NCBI GenBank assembly: GCA_001247695.2
Contig: LGRX02025774.1
Location: 1-64,000, forward strand
Source of the DNA: Cymbomonas tetramitiformis
Taxonomy: Eukaryota > Chlorophyta > Pyramimonadophyceae > Pyramimonadales > Pyramimonadaceae
Direction: 5' to 3'
Length of the DNA: 64,000 bases
The notes under the pieces are model-generated. The model was not told the DNA's origin and did not search any database. It saw nothing but the letters and a program-made list of their open reading frames with translations. The position numbers and the translations under genes were made by a program. How positions within the stretch are numbered: the stretch's first letter is position 1; each line of letters opens with the position of its first letter. Positions 55,987-64,000 of this stretch are shown one piece after another.

Positions 55987-56220
55987 CTGGCCGGCGGCCA
56001 GCCCCAGACCCTGCCCTTCGAGGAAGTGAGGTCTTGCCCTGATGATCAGACCCTCTCCGCCCTGGAGAAGCGGTCAGAACCAGTGGAACCCCGACGCGCC
56101 CGAGGACGCAGAGACCCTTGGGGCCAACGTCCCCATCCCAAGAGCGTGGCCTTCACCTCTGGTACCCGCTTGTGACGCACCTACCGCTCAGCTGGTGCCC
56201 CATCGCCGCCGAGGGATGAC
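55987..56220 (+). other. Leader between gag remnant and Pol
   Basis: Corresponds to 51299-51560 of the other copy but with one instead of two 86-bp units. A TGA at 56173-56175 closes the Pol frame upstream, so Pol starts after it. Confidence 0.7.
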
Positions 56221-59200
56221 TTGTCTAGCCACCCTCTTGCAGGAAGCACCCCCTTCGATGAGCCGTCACTACCTCTTGATGACGGCCCTGCTTATACACA
56301 AGCGAGGATCGAGGGTCGGAGGGGACGGCGAGTCCCCCGGCACAGACCCCCCATTATGGGCAGCAACCGCGGAGAGCCCCGCGATCTTCGCCCCCGACCG
56401 CGTGTTGTCCTACCACTGCCCATCTATCAGTCCAACCTCGCAGACCCACGGAAAAGGCTAACTGCGTGGCACTGGAAGAGAGATCTGTACTCCCTCCCCC
56501 TCGAGGTCGCCATGCAAAAGGTCCGCAGAGCTCTGCGCAAATCCCCAGAGGCTGCCAAGGACCTGGTGGATAAGATGTCGGAGCGCGCCCGCAGCCGCAT
56601 ACACTCTGGGAGTCGATCGCCAAAGGAGCGCGTGAACCGCGCCAACCAGCTGGCAGAGAGGATACGCATTGCCCGCGAACCTCAAGATCGCAAGGAGGGC
56701 CATCAGCGCATAGCATTGTGGCACCTCCTCTCACACGACGGTCGCCAGCAAGTCCCCGAACCCTCTAACGCCAGCTCCCACGACCTCTACGCGGCTTGGA
56801 GAGAGCTGTCGCCCGCCGAGCAGCAAAAGGCAATCGCCACTTCGAGCCCAGACTCTTCTCCAGGTAGCAGGCTGTGGGAAAAGGAGGGCGCACGAAGAGC
56901 AGCAGCGAGATCTTCGACATCCCTCTGCACCCTGGACACTGAAGTGGGCACGATACCTGGGACAGCGGGAGATGTGGGTCTACCTGGCGCCTGGTGCAGT
57001 CTGCACGCAGTACACCAGTACAAGATGAGGAAGCTGGGTCCCAGCCCCTTGGGAGCATCCCCTCCATCATCCTCGCTGGCCGAGCCCACAACAGAGACTA
57101 CATCTTCGCACCATGATAACGCGCCGGCCACTCCGGGAGGAAACCCCGAAGGTTCATCCTATTGCTCAGAGGCGGAGGAGACCTCCGCACCCAGTTCGCT
57201 TTGCTTCACCCAGCAGATGACCACCGTCAGAACGCATGAAGCGGACGAAGCGCCGCCCTGTCTCGACAGCCACCCCATCGCTGAAGACCCTGAGGTGATG
57301 GAAGAGGAGTCCTCGGTCAATTCGCTCTGCTTCACCCAGCAGATGGCAGCAGCTGGGACCCCTGAGCCGAGAACTGACCACCAGAGCTCCCACCAACTCG
57401 CCCACAACTCCCCTGCTGGCAGCCCTCAGCATGACGAGGATCCTCTCACCCATGGCAGTCTCATCAATAGTGTCGCTACCCATGTGAGCCCCACAACAAG
57501 CGGCACTACCCACGTGAGCCCCACAGTAAGCGGCACTACCCATGTGAGCCCCACCACCAGTGGCACTACTCATGTGAGCCCTACTACCAGTGACACCACC
57601 CATGTGAGCCCTACCACCAGCGACACCACTCATGTCAGCCCCACCTCGAGCGAATGCACCTCAGCGGGCACCCTGCTGACGGCGAGTGTAGACAACCTCG
57701 TCAGTCATCCGACTGAAGATGTTGATTTGCTGGATGAGGAGTTCTACGCCGCGTGTAGGCAAACGTTGGAAGAATGCCGCGAGGCCTCGGACAACCTCCT
57801 CCCCAACCTCAAGTGCAAAAGCATACGCACAGATGGGGGAGTTCAGTGGAAGACCGACATCGAGGGTACCCTCGCAGCGGCACATGACGAAGAAGGACCG
57901 CTACTGCTGGTATTCTATGCAACCCTCAGAGGGCACACGGTCAAGGTGCTGATCGACTCGGGGGCCTCTGACAACTTCATCTCGGAGCAGAGCGCTAAGC
58001 GATGTGGCCTCACGACACGAGCCGGCTCCGAGATGCGAGTCACCCTGGCGGATGGATCTGTGAAGATCACTGGCGCCACCGCGTACGCCAAGTTTAACAC
58101 GCACACCACCACGGGCACCTATACGGAGAACGCCCTTGCCCTCCGGATCCTACCACTGGGCATACAGGTGGATGTTATCCTTGGCGGGAGGTGGCTGCGC
58201 AGTCACTCTCCTGTCACTCTGGGCTATGAAGGGAATGGCTCCGTCTCCTTCCTCAGGAAGTCCCGCAGTGGTAAGATTGGGGATCGCGTCACCATCACAG
58301 GCTGTTCTCCTGGGAAAGCATCTGGGGACAGGTCTCCGAAGGGCACGGCCTGCGCGGGATTGATGGATGAGGTGTTCCTAACCCCTGCCCAGCTGAAGAA
58401 GTACCTGGTGTACGCGGAGACGCAGAAGCTACGCGGTAATGACGACCCGGAGATACAACCCGCCTGGCTCATGGTGGCCGAGAAGTCCCCCGATGATACT
58501 GCTTCTGCCTTTGCAGCCACGGCTATCGACTCTGAGAACGCCGAACCCGCTGCGGATACTGAAGATGCAGAAGTGAGCCCTGAGTGGACCCTCAAGTTTC
58601 AGGATTTCTGGGGTGAGGAGTACAAAAAGGAGATGACGACTGCCCTACCGAACATCGATGGACTCAGACATGACCCCCAAGATGAAGCCAACATTAACCT
58701 GGACCCTGAGCTGAGCAAGAAGGGGCCGCCCTGCCAGCGCATCTACAAGAAGTCTGCAGAGGAACTCCGCCAACTTCGAGAACGCGTGGAGACTCTGATG
58801 TCCAAGGGCTACATCCGACCCTCTTCCAGCCCTTATGCAGCTCCCTGTCTGATGGTCCCCAAACCGGGGAACCCCAAGGAGCTGCGACTGGTGATCGATT
58901 ACCGGCTCCTCAACCGCCAGACAGTTAAGGACAAGTATCCTCTCCCAGACATCCAGATGATGTTCGACGAGATGCAGGGTGCGAAGTTCTTCTCTTCGTT
59001 CGACGCGGTGGATGGCTTCTGGCAAGTACCGATGGCACCAGGAGATGTCGAGAAGACCGCCTTCACCACCCAGATGGGGTCATATGAGTGGTTGGTCATG
59101 CCGCAGGGGCTGCAGAATTCACCATCTCAGTACCAGCGACGGATGCAGCGGGCCTTGGGCCATCTCCCATTTGTCCGGATCTTCATCGATGATGTGGTCG

Positions 59201-62200
59201 TCTTCAGCAACACCGCTGCAGAGCACTACGAGCACGTCAAGCAACTGCTCCTGACATGCAGGGAGAAGGGCGTCTTCCTCAAGAGGTCCAAGTGCCAACT
59301 GTTGAAGAAATCCTTGCGGTTCCTTGGCCACTGTATCTCCGCAGATGGCTGCAGACCCCAACACGACAAGGTGGCTGCAGTGAGGGACTGGCCCGAGCTG
59401 GAAACGGTTACCCACGTCAGGCAGTTCTTGGGCCTGGCGGGGTATTACCGCAGGTTCATCCACTGCTTCTCCGAGATCGCTCAGCCCCTCACCCGGTTGA
59501 CCAAGTCGGACGTACCCTGGGAGTGGGGTCCCATGCAGCAGTGGGCCTTCGAGGAGCTGAAGAAGGCCCTCACCTCAGCGCCAGTGCTCGCCTTGCCCAA
59601 CATTAAGGGTGCCGCAGACGGCACGGCACCTTTCGTGGTGCAGACGGATGCTAGCGGCATCGCTCTTGGGGGAGTACTGATGCAAGACAATGGAGATGGT
59701 CTTGGACTGCGCGTGATAGCATACGAGAGCCGCCAGTTCTCAGCCGCCGAGCAGAATTATCACACCGGCGAGCGTGAGCTAGGTGCTCTACACCACTGTA
59801 CCACCGTTACCTGGCGGCATTACCTCATCTTCACCAACTTCCGCATCCAGGGTGATCACCGCCCCCTTGAATGGCTGATGGAACCTGGCAGGGAGCTTAG
59901 CCGCAGACAGGCACGCTGGTACATGGATCTGGTGGAGGTGGGAGTCCCGAGAATGGAGTACATCAAAGGAGCGCTGCTGCTGGTACCGGACGCCCTGTCC
60001 AGAAGACCCGACTTCAAAGACAAGGACGTGCGTGAGGGGTTGAAGGAGGCAGGGGTGATCGACCCCACCTCAGATCTACCGAAAGACCCCCTGGCAACGC
60101 TGGAGTCTGAATACTTCTCCAGCTCACCACCCGCAGCTCATCCCCACTGGGCCCAGACTGTTGACTGTTGGCTCTCAGCAGTGGAGACCCTCTCCGTGGC
60201 GGAACAGGCCATGGACATGGGGGAGACCATCGCTCTCGTTAACCCGAAGCTCTATAAGGGAATGAAGGAGGATCACCTCGACTTCGACATGCCTGACTGG
60301 CCTGCAGCTGATAGCGCGAAGCCGGTAGAAGCTCCACACAAACCCCCTGATAGAGCTCCACCCCAGATAAGGATAACGAGGAGTATGTCACGCGCTGGGA
60401 AGGCCTCTACGACCCCAACGCCTCCGCAGTTGGCGTCACCAAAGACGCGAACGCCTACGTCACGAGCTGACGCATCGGAGGCGCCCACTGAGAAGGTGCC
60501 AACGAGCTCACCAACCCCGCAGCAGGCGCCCCAACAGTCAACTCCATCCCCGGTCCTTCACCCACAGAAACGGCAGGCTCCCCCAGAGGACTCACAGAAT
60601 TGGCGTGTCCGAGCAGAGTACTCCTCGAAGTACGCCGAGAAATTTGGACCCTTCGATGTGGACGCCTGTTGTGACTTTGGCGGCCGCAACAGACAGGCGG
60701 ATAGATTCTGGACAGACTGCCTTTCAGAGAAATGGAGGGGCCTTCGGGTTTGGTGTAACCCTCCATACAACTCCAAGTGCATTACTGTGGAGGCGATCTT
60801 GAACAAGTATATCGCAGAATGGAAGGCAGACCCAGAGAACACCTCAGCAGTATTCGTTCTACCAGATCACCAGTCCAAGCTCCCCGCGTGGCGCAAACTT
60901 TTCAGAAAGGCCAATATGCAGATTGTGGAGGTCATCCCTACTCACGATGACAAGGGCGAGCCCAACCAGTTCTTCGAGAACCCAGATGGGAGAGCCTTCG
61001 ACCTTCGCTGGCCTGTTCTGATAGTGCACGCCCCTCCCGCCAAACCACAACCAGCACGCGTGAGGCATCCGCGAACAGCCCCCGCTGTGATAAGGACAGG
61101 TGAGGCGGCAGACTTCAGAGACGCAGCCTCCCAGCAGTCGGACTCAAAGTTCCTGCGCGCGTTGAAAGCGGAGTACACCCGAGAGGGGACACTTCGTTCA
61201 CTAAGAGAGAAGGTGAAGGCGGCACCACACCAATGCCTACAAGACTTCAGACTAGTGGGTGAAGTGGTTTGGAGGACCGCAGCAGGGAGATATCAGTTGG
61301 TGCTGGGGGAGGACTCTCCACTTCGAGAAGTAGTGATTCGCCATGCTCATGAGTCATTGTCCTCAGGTCACACTGGGCGAGACAAGACTCTGGAGAGGGT
61401 GCTGCGACGCTTCTATTGGCGTGGTGCCGCGGAAGATGTAGGCACCTGGGTTGCATCCTGCGCAGTGTGCCAATCAGTGAGGCCGCGGGGAACTTACCCG
61501 GATGGGTTGCTAAACCCTCACAGCATCCCGAACAGGCCATGGCAGGATGTCGCGGTGGACTTCGTCACCGGCCTGCCGGTATCAGAGAGAGGCAATGACG
61601 CTTTCGTGGCCTTCACCTGCAAGCTGACGAAGATGGTCCACGTTGTGCCGATGAACTTCGGCGACAGCTCCGCAGCTGTGGTGGCCAGAATCTACTTTGA
61701 CTCGGTGTGGCGCTTACATGGCGCGCCTATGAAGATTGTCTCTGATCGTGACCCACGGTTTCAAGATGCTTTCTGGCAGGAACTCATGAGGCTGATGGGT
61801 GTGAAAGTGGCTCGTACCACGCCGTACAACCCTCGGTCTGACGGCCAGGCGGAACACAGCAACAGGGTTATTGAGGACATGCTCAGGTCCTTTGTAGACG
61901 CCAATGTGGAGGACTGGGATCTGTTCACCACTAACGTGGAGTTCGCGATCAATGACTCCAGGAGTGAATCTACTGGCTTCACGCCATTTGAACTGGTGTT
62001 CGGGTTCTCGCCGCTGTCGCAGTTGGACCTTTTCCTGGAGGCCGCACAGTCCACCGCTGGACGACGAACTGGGGGAGTAGGCACCGCACACGAAGTGGCT
62101 GTGAAATTTTCGTCGCAGCTGCGGGACGCCAGACAGCGGTTAGAGCTGGCTCAACAGCGACAGCGCGAACAGTTTGATCGCAGACACGGGCAGCGGGAGT

Positions 62201-63597
62201 ATGCTGTTGGAGATCTGGTCTGGATAGAGGCGAAACACCTTACGGAGAAGGTGATGGATCGCTCCATCTGTAGGAAACTGACCAAGCGCTGGCATGGACC
62301 AGTTCCTGTGACCGAACGCTTCTTCAGCGATGTACAGATGACCATGCCAGAGGCCGACAGAGGAGCTCCAGTAGCCTACCGCCTACGCCTCCCTCCTCAC
62401 TGGCGGATTCACGACGTGTTCGCTCAACATCGCCTCAAACCGTACACCAGCGGTCAAGATGCTTTTGCCGCACGCGATCACCTAGCAGTACCTGAAGAGG
62501 TGGTAGTGGACGGTCAGAAGGAAGCACACGTTGAGCGCATTCTTGCACGTCGAGTGCGGTCTGTTCGAGGAAAGGAGGTGGAAGAGTGGAAGGTTCGCTG
62601 GACTGGCTACTCCAAAGCTCACGACCAATGGAGGACGCGTGACAAACTTGAACGCGGAAGTCCACTTCAACAACTTCGTGAATTCGAGCACGCGAGACTG
62701 CACATGGAAGCGCAAGTCCGCGACGAAGCCACTCGGCGACGCGAGCAGCGTGGCCGTCACTCCGCTCAAGCCGGAATGACACTGGCCCACCTCATCACTA
62801 ATCCCTGCGATGAACTGGACCAGCTCGAACAGATGGAAGATGATATCCCCCTGCCGTGGGAACGCCAAGAGCGCGTGGAAGATGGGTCGTTGGCACTGGT
62901 GACAGAGCTGCTGGCGATACAGACAAAAACAACCCGCACGCCCAGGATTCTCGTACTTTTCAGCGGTACTGGCTCAGTAGAGAGGGAATTCCTAAATTGC
63001 TTCCCCTCCGCTTCAGTAGTGACCCTCGACTCCGGACATATCTGGCAACCCACTCATGTGTGTGACATCCTGCAATGGGACTACAAACAATACCCGCCTG
63101 GATTCTTCGATGTTGTTTGGGCAAGTCCCCCCTGCAGGCAGTACAGTCAAGCGCGCACCACTGGTGGACCCCCTGACCTTCCCCAGGCTGACAAAATCGT
63201 ACGACGAGCATTGCAGATCATTGACTACTTGGAGCCAAAACATTGGTTCATGGAAAACCCCAGAGGTCGATTCCCTAACGCGCTACGGCTTCGCCCTATG
63301 ATGCGCCAGCTTCCCCCACCGCTGGTGTGTACCTACTGCATGTACGGTACGCAGTACATGAAACCCACCTGCATATGGACGAACTCAGCACCACCCTCGC
63401 CCCTGCTACGCTGTACTACTTCAACACCGTGTGCGTGCAGATGGGCAACCGGTGCTCATCCAGAGACTGCTCAGCTTGGACCTCACCCGCAGCAGACTGG
63501 AGCAGGTCGATCTGCGAGTGTATATCCCGTGCCAGCACTTCTGCTACGACAACTTTTCCGACATTTACGTCTCCGCGACACTGAAGACCCGCTTTAG
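56221..63597 (+). CDS. Pol polyprotein: protease, RT, RNase H, N6-adenine methyltransferase, integrase, chromodomain, C5 methyltransferase
   Basis: An intact 2458-codon frame; the TTG at 56221 marks only the earliest possible start, and in-frame ATGs follow. Protease is at D579-S-G-A. RT has LVIDYRLLN, FSSFDAVDGFWQ and FIDD (990-991). RNase H has QTDASG (D1143). A phage Dam-like N6-adenine methyltransferase spans about 1460-1610, with FDVDACCDFGG from D1479 and catalytic NPPY 1513-1516. The integrase has an HHCC finger from about H1708 and D1780, D1842, E1878, giving the canonical D-x35-E. A chromodomain lies at about 2098-2153 (VERILARRV, WKVRWTGYSKAHDQW). The C5 methyltransferase spans about 2242-2400: LFSGTGSV, SPPC2305, MENP (E2345) and YGTQYMKPTCIWTN. 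All catalytic residues expected for each domain are present, so this copy could be active if Gag is supplied. Confidence 0.92.
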   Translation: MSSHPLAGSTPFDEPSLPLDDGPAYTQARIEGRRGRRVPRHRPPIMGSNRGEPRDLRPRPRVVLPLPIYQSNLADPRKRLTAWHWKRDLYSLPLEVAMQKVRRALRKSPEAAKDLVDKMSERARSRIHSGSRSPKERVNRANQLAERIRIAREPQDRKEGHQRIALWHLLSHDGRQQVPEPSNASSHDLYAAWRELSPAEQQKAIATSSPDSSPGSRLWEKEGARRAAARSSTSLCTLDTEVGTIPGTAGDVGLPGAWCSLHAVHQYKMRKLGPSPLGASPPSSSLAEPTTETTSSHHDNAPATPGGNPEGSSYCSEAEETSAPSSLCFTQQMTTVRTHEADEAPPCLDSHPIAEDPEVMEEESSVNSLCFTQQMAAAGTPEPRTDHQSSHQLAHNSPAGSPQHDEDPLTHGSLINSVATHVSPTTSGTTHVSPTVSGTTHVSPTTSGTTHVSPTTSDTTHVSPTTSDTTHVSPTSSECTSAGTLLTASVDNLVSHPTEDVDLLDEEFYAACRQTLEECREASDNLLPNLKCKSIRTDGGVQWKTDIEGTLAAAHDEEGPLLLVFYATLRGHTVKVLIDSGASDNFISEQSAKRCGLTTRAGSEMRVTLADGSVKITGATAYAKFNTHTTTGTYTENALALRILPLGIQVDVILGGRWLRSHSPVTLGYEGNGSVSFLRKSRSGKIGDRVTITGCSPGKASGDRSPKGTACAGLMDEVFLTPAQLKKYLVYAETQKLRGNDDPEIQPAWLMVAEKSPDDTASAFAATAIDSENAEPAADTEDAEVSPEWTLKFQDFWGEEYKKEMTTALPNIDGLRHDPQDEANINLDPELSKKGPPCQRIYKKSAEELRQLRERVETLMSKGYIRPSSSPYAAPCLMVPKPGNPKELRLVIDYRLLNRQTVKDKYPLPDIQMMFDEMQGAKFFSSFDAVDGFWQVPMAPGDVEKTAFTTQMGSYEWLVMPQGLQNSPSQYQRRMQRALGHLPFVRIFIDDVVVFSNTAAEHYEHVKQLLLTCREKGVFLKRSKCQLLKKSLRFLGHCISADGCRPQHDKVAAVRDWPELETVTHVRQFLGLAGYYRRFIHCFSEIAQPLTRLTKSDVPWEWGPMQQWAFEELKKALTSAPVLALPNIKGAADGTAPFVVQTDASGIALGGVLMQDNGDGLGLRVIAYESRQFSAAEQNYHTGERELGALHHCTTVTWRHYLIFTNFRIQGDHRPLEWLMEPGRELSRRQARWYMDLVEVGVPRMEYIKGALLLVPDALSRRPDFKDKDVREGLKEAGVIDPTSDLPKDPLATLESEYFSSSPPAAHPHWAQTVDCWLSAVETLSVAEQAMDMGETIALVNPKLYKGMKEDHLDFDMPDWPAADSAKPVEAPHKPPDRAPPQIRITRSMSRAGKASTTPTPPQLASPKTRTPTSRADASEAPTEKVPTSSPTPQQAPQQSTPSPVLHPQKRQAPPEDSQNWRVRAEYSSKYAEKFGPFDVDACCDFGGRNRQADRFWTDCLSEKWRGLRVWCNPPYNSKCITVEAILNKYIAEWKADPENTSAVFVLPDHQSKLPAWRKLFRKANMQIVEVIPTHDDKGEPNQFFENPDGRAFDLRWPVLIVHAPPAKPQPARVRHPRTAPAVIRTGEAADFRDAASQQSDSKFLRALKAEYTREGTLRSLREKVKAAPHQCLQDFRLVGEVVWRTAAGRYQLVLGEDSPLREVVIRHAHESLSSGHTGRDKTLERVLRRFYWRGAAEDVGTWVASCAVCQSVRPRGTYPDGLLNPHSIPNRPWQDVAVDFVTGLPVSERGNDAFVAFTCKLTKMVHVVPMNFGDSSAAVVARIYFDSVWRLHGAPMKIVSDRDPRFQDAFWQELMRLMGVKVARTTPYNPRSDGQAEHSNRVIEDMLRSFVDANVEDWDLFTTNVEFAINDSRSESTGFTPFELVFGFSPLSQLDLFLEAAQSTAGRRTGGVGTAHEVAVKFSSQLRDARQRLELAQQRQREQFDRRHGQREYAVGDLVWIEAKHLTEKVMDRSICRKLTKRWHGPVPVTERFFSDVQMTMPEADRGAPVAYRLRLPPHWRIHDVFAQHRLKPYTSGQDAFAARDHLAVPEEVVVDGQKEAHVERILARRVRSVRGKEVEEWKVRWTGYSKAHDQWRTRDKLERGSPLQQLREFEHARLHMEAQVRDEATRRREQRGRHSAQAGMTLAHLITNPCDELDQLEQMEDDIPLPWERQERVEDGSLALVTELLAIQTKTTRTPRILVLFSGTGSVEREFLNCFPSASVVTLDSGHIWQPTHVCDILQWDYKQYPPGFFDVVWASPPCRQYSQARTTGGPPDLPQADKIVRRALQIIDYLEPKHWFMENPRGRFPNALRLRPMMRQLPPPLVCTYCMYGTQYMKPTCIWTNSAPPSPLLRCTTSTPCACRWATGAHPETAQLGPHPQQTGAGRSASVYPVPALLLRQLFRHLRLRDTEDPL
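57472..57650 (+). repeat. 30-bp coding minisatellite in Pol
   Basis: Six tandem decapeptide units of the THVSPTTSGT/SDT type. The homologous region at 52868-53010 has five. The unit is Thr/Ser/Pro-rich, as in mucin-like linkers, and copy number varies between elements. Confidence 0.88.
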
Positions 63598-63770
63598 ATT
63601 CCAAGTGGCACCCTTCTTCTTGAAAGTGGTGCCCTGGTAGCGGCAGGCAAACTATGCTCGAAGAGGAACCAGAGAACCTAAGAACTGGAAACAGCAAGGA
63701 ACCAGAAAACCTAAGAACTGGAACTTAGATGGGTACCTTAGCGGAGTGATCCCAGGAGGTAGACCACTCC
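63598..63770 (+). other. 3' UTR with short tandem repeats
   Basis: Two to three units of GGAACCAGA(G/A)AACCTAAGAACTGGAA occur at about 63665-63725. A similar purine-rich repeat arrangement precedes the LTR in family B. Confidence 0.7.
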
Positions 63771-63784
63771 TAAGGGGGGAGAGT
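63771..63784 (+). promoter_or_regulatory. Polypurine tract (family A)
   Basis: AAGGGGGGAGAG immediately before the LTR start TGTGCC; the expected plus-strand primer. Confidence 0.75.
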
Positions 63785-64000
63785 TGTGCCCGGAGGCACA
63801 GCGTGAGCCGATATGCCTATGCGTCCGTATGTGTGTCATCGGGGGTAATCTGGGATTGGCACGATGACAGTGAAATTGGGCTTGAAATCACGATGAGAAT
63901 GAATACCAGATGTCCGGGGTATGACAGTATGACACTATGACACTATGACAGTATGACAGTATGACACTATAGTAGTATGACAGTACTGTGGGGGGTGTCA
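63785..64000 (+). repeat. 3' LTR of family A element, partial
   Basis: The first 216 bp of the LTR before the window ends. Matches 55133-55348 with a single visible substitution, in a repeat unit (GACAATATGACA versus GACACTATGACA). Confidence 0.92.

Larger units (their letters stand above)
55133..64000 (+). mobile_element. Young Ty3/gypsy chromovirus with two DNA methyltransferases (family A)
   Basis: 5' LTR (55133-55830), primer-binding site, a 48-codon gag remnant, an intact 2458-codon Pol, polypurine tract, and a 3' LTR starting at 63785 and leaving the window. The first 216 bp of the two LTRs differ at one position that I could see, so insertion was recent. Gag is missing except for its last 48 codons, so particles would need Gag from another copy such as that of 49092-51298. 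Confidence 0.92.

Overview
The window is eukaryotic nuclear DNA made almost entirely of transposable elements nested in and joined to one another. There are no operons or bacterial ribosome-binding sites. It contains Ty3/gypsy polyproteins with chromodomains, Dualen/RandI-like non-LTR elements, a satellite, a GC-rich minisatellite and a full-length U6 snRNA sequence whose 3' end resembles the plant form. Dualen-type LINEs, chromoviruses and the U6 form together point to a green alga (chlorophyte, prasinophyte or charophyte grade). This is inference, and no host gene with an assured identity is present.

Layout: 1-4690 is a 24-bp minisatellite split by a 5'-truncated LINE copy (319-4130, with 10-bp target-site duplications). 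4690-10590 is a decayed chromovirus with a chromodomain and a C5-cytosine methyltransferase, ending in its 3' LTR. 10778-11450 is an LTR plus primer-binding-site stub of a second family. 11451-23442 (minus) is a Dualen-like LINE carrying Ulp1 protease, APE endonuclease, RT, a PCIF1-like methyltransferase fold and RNase H; its 5' end is fused to a complete U6 snRNA (23443-23545). 23546-31000 holds a RING gene, a DDE-transposase-like gene and a gene with a 2-oxoglutarate-dioxygenase-like fold. 31108-41950 is a 184-bp satellite containing a full-length 10-kb LINE-like element (31596-41660) that has no recognisable RT. 42005-48872 is a third gypsy family with a DNMT3-like methyltransferase, a PHD finger and a second methyltransferase. 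49092-53676 is a gag/protease fragment of a fourth gypsy family. 53677-55132 is unidentified. 55133 to the window end is a young copy of that fourth family with an intact 2458-residue Pol carrying both an N6-adenine-type and a C5-cytosine methyltransferase plus a chromodomain.

The unifying theme is that every autonomous-type retroelement here encodes DNA- or RNA-modification machinery: three independent C5 methyltransferases in two structural placements, two different N6-type methyltransferase folds in LTR elements, and a PCIF1-like fold in the LINEs. Readers (chromodomain, PHD) sit in the same polyproteins. A dioxygenase-like gene lies next to the DNA-transposase-like gene. A reasonable model is that these elements write or read their own chromatin marks to evade or exploit host silencing. 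C5-methyltransferase capture by retrotransposons is already known from Symbiodinium and Klebsormidium; the combinations seen here look less familiar.

Most elements carry single-base frameshifts, several in homopolymers. These may be assembly errors or real decay. The exception is the Pol at 56221-63597, which is fully open.
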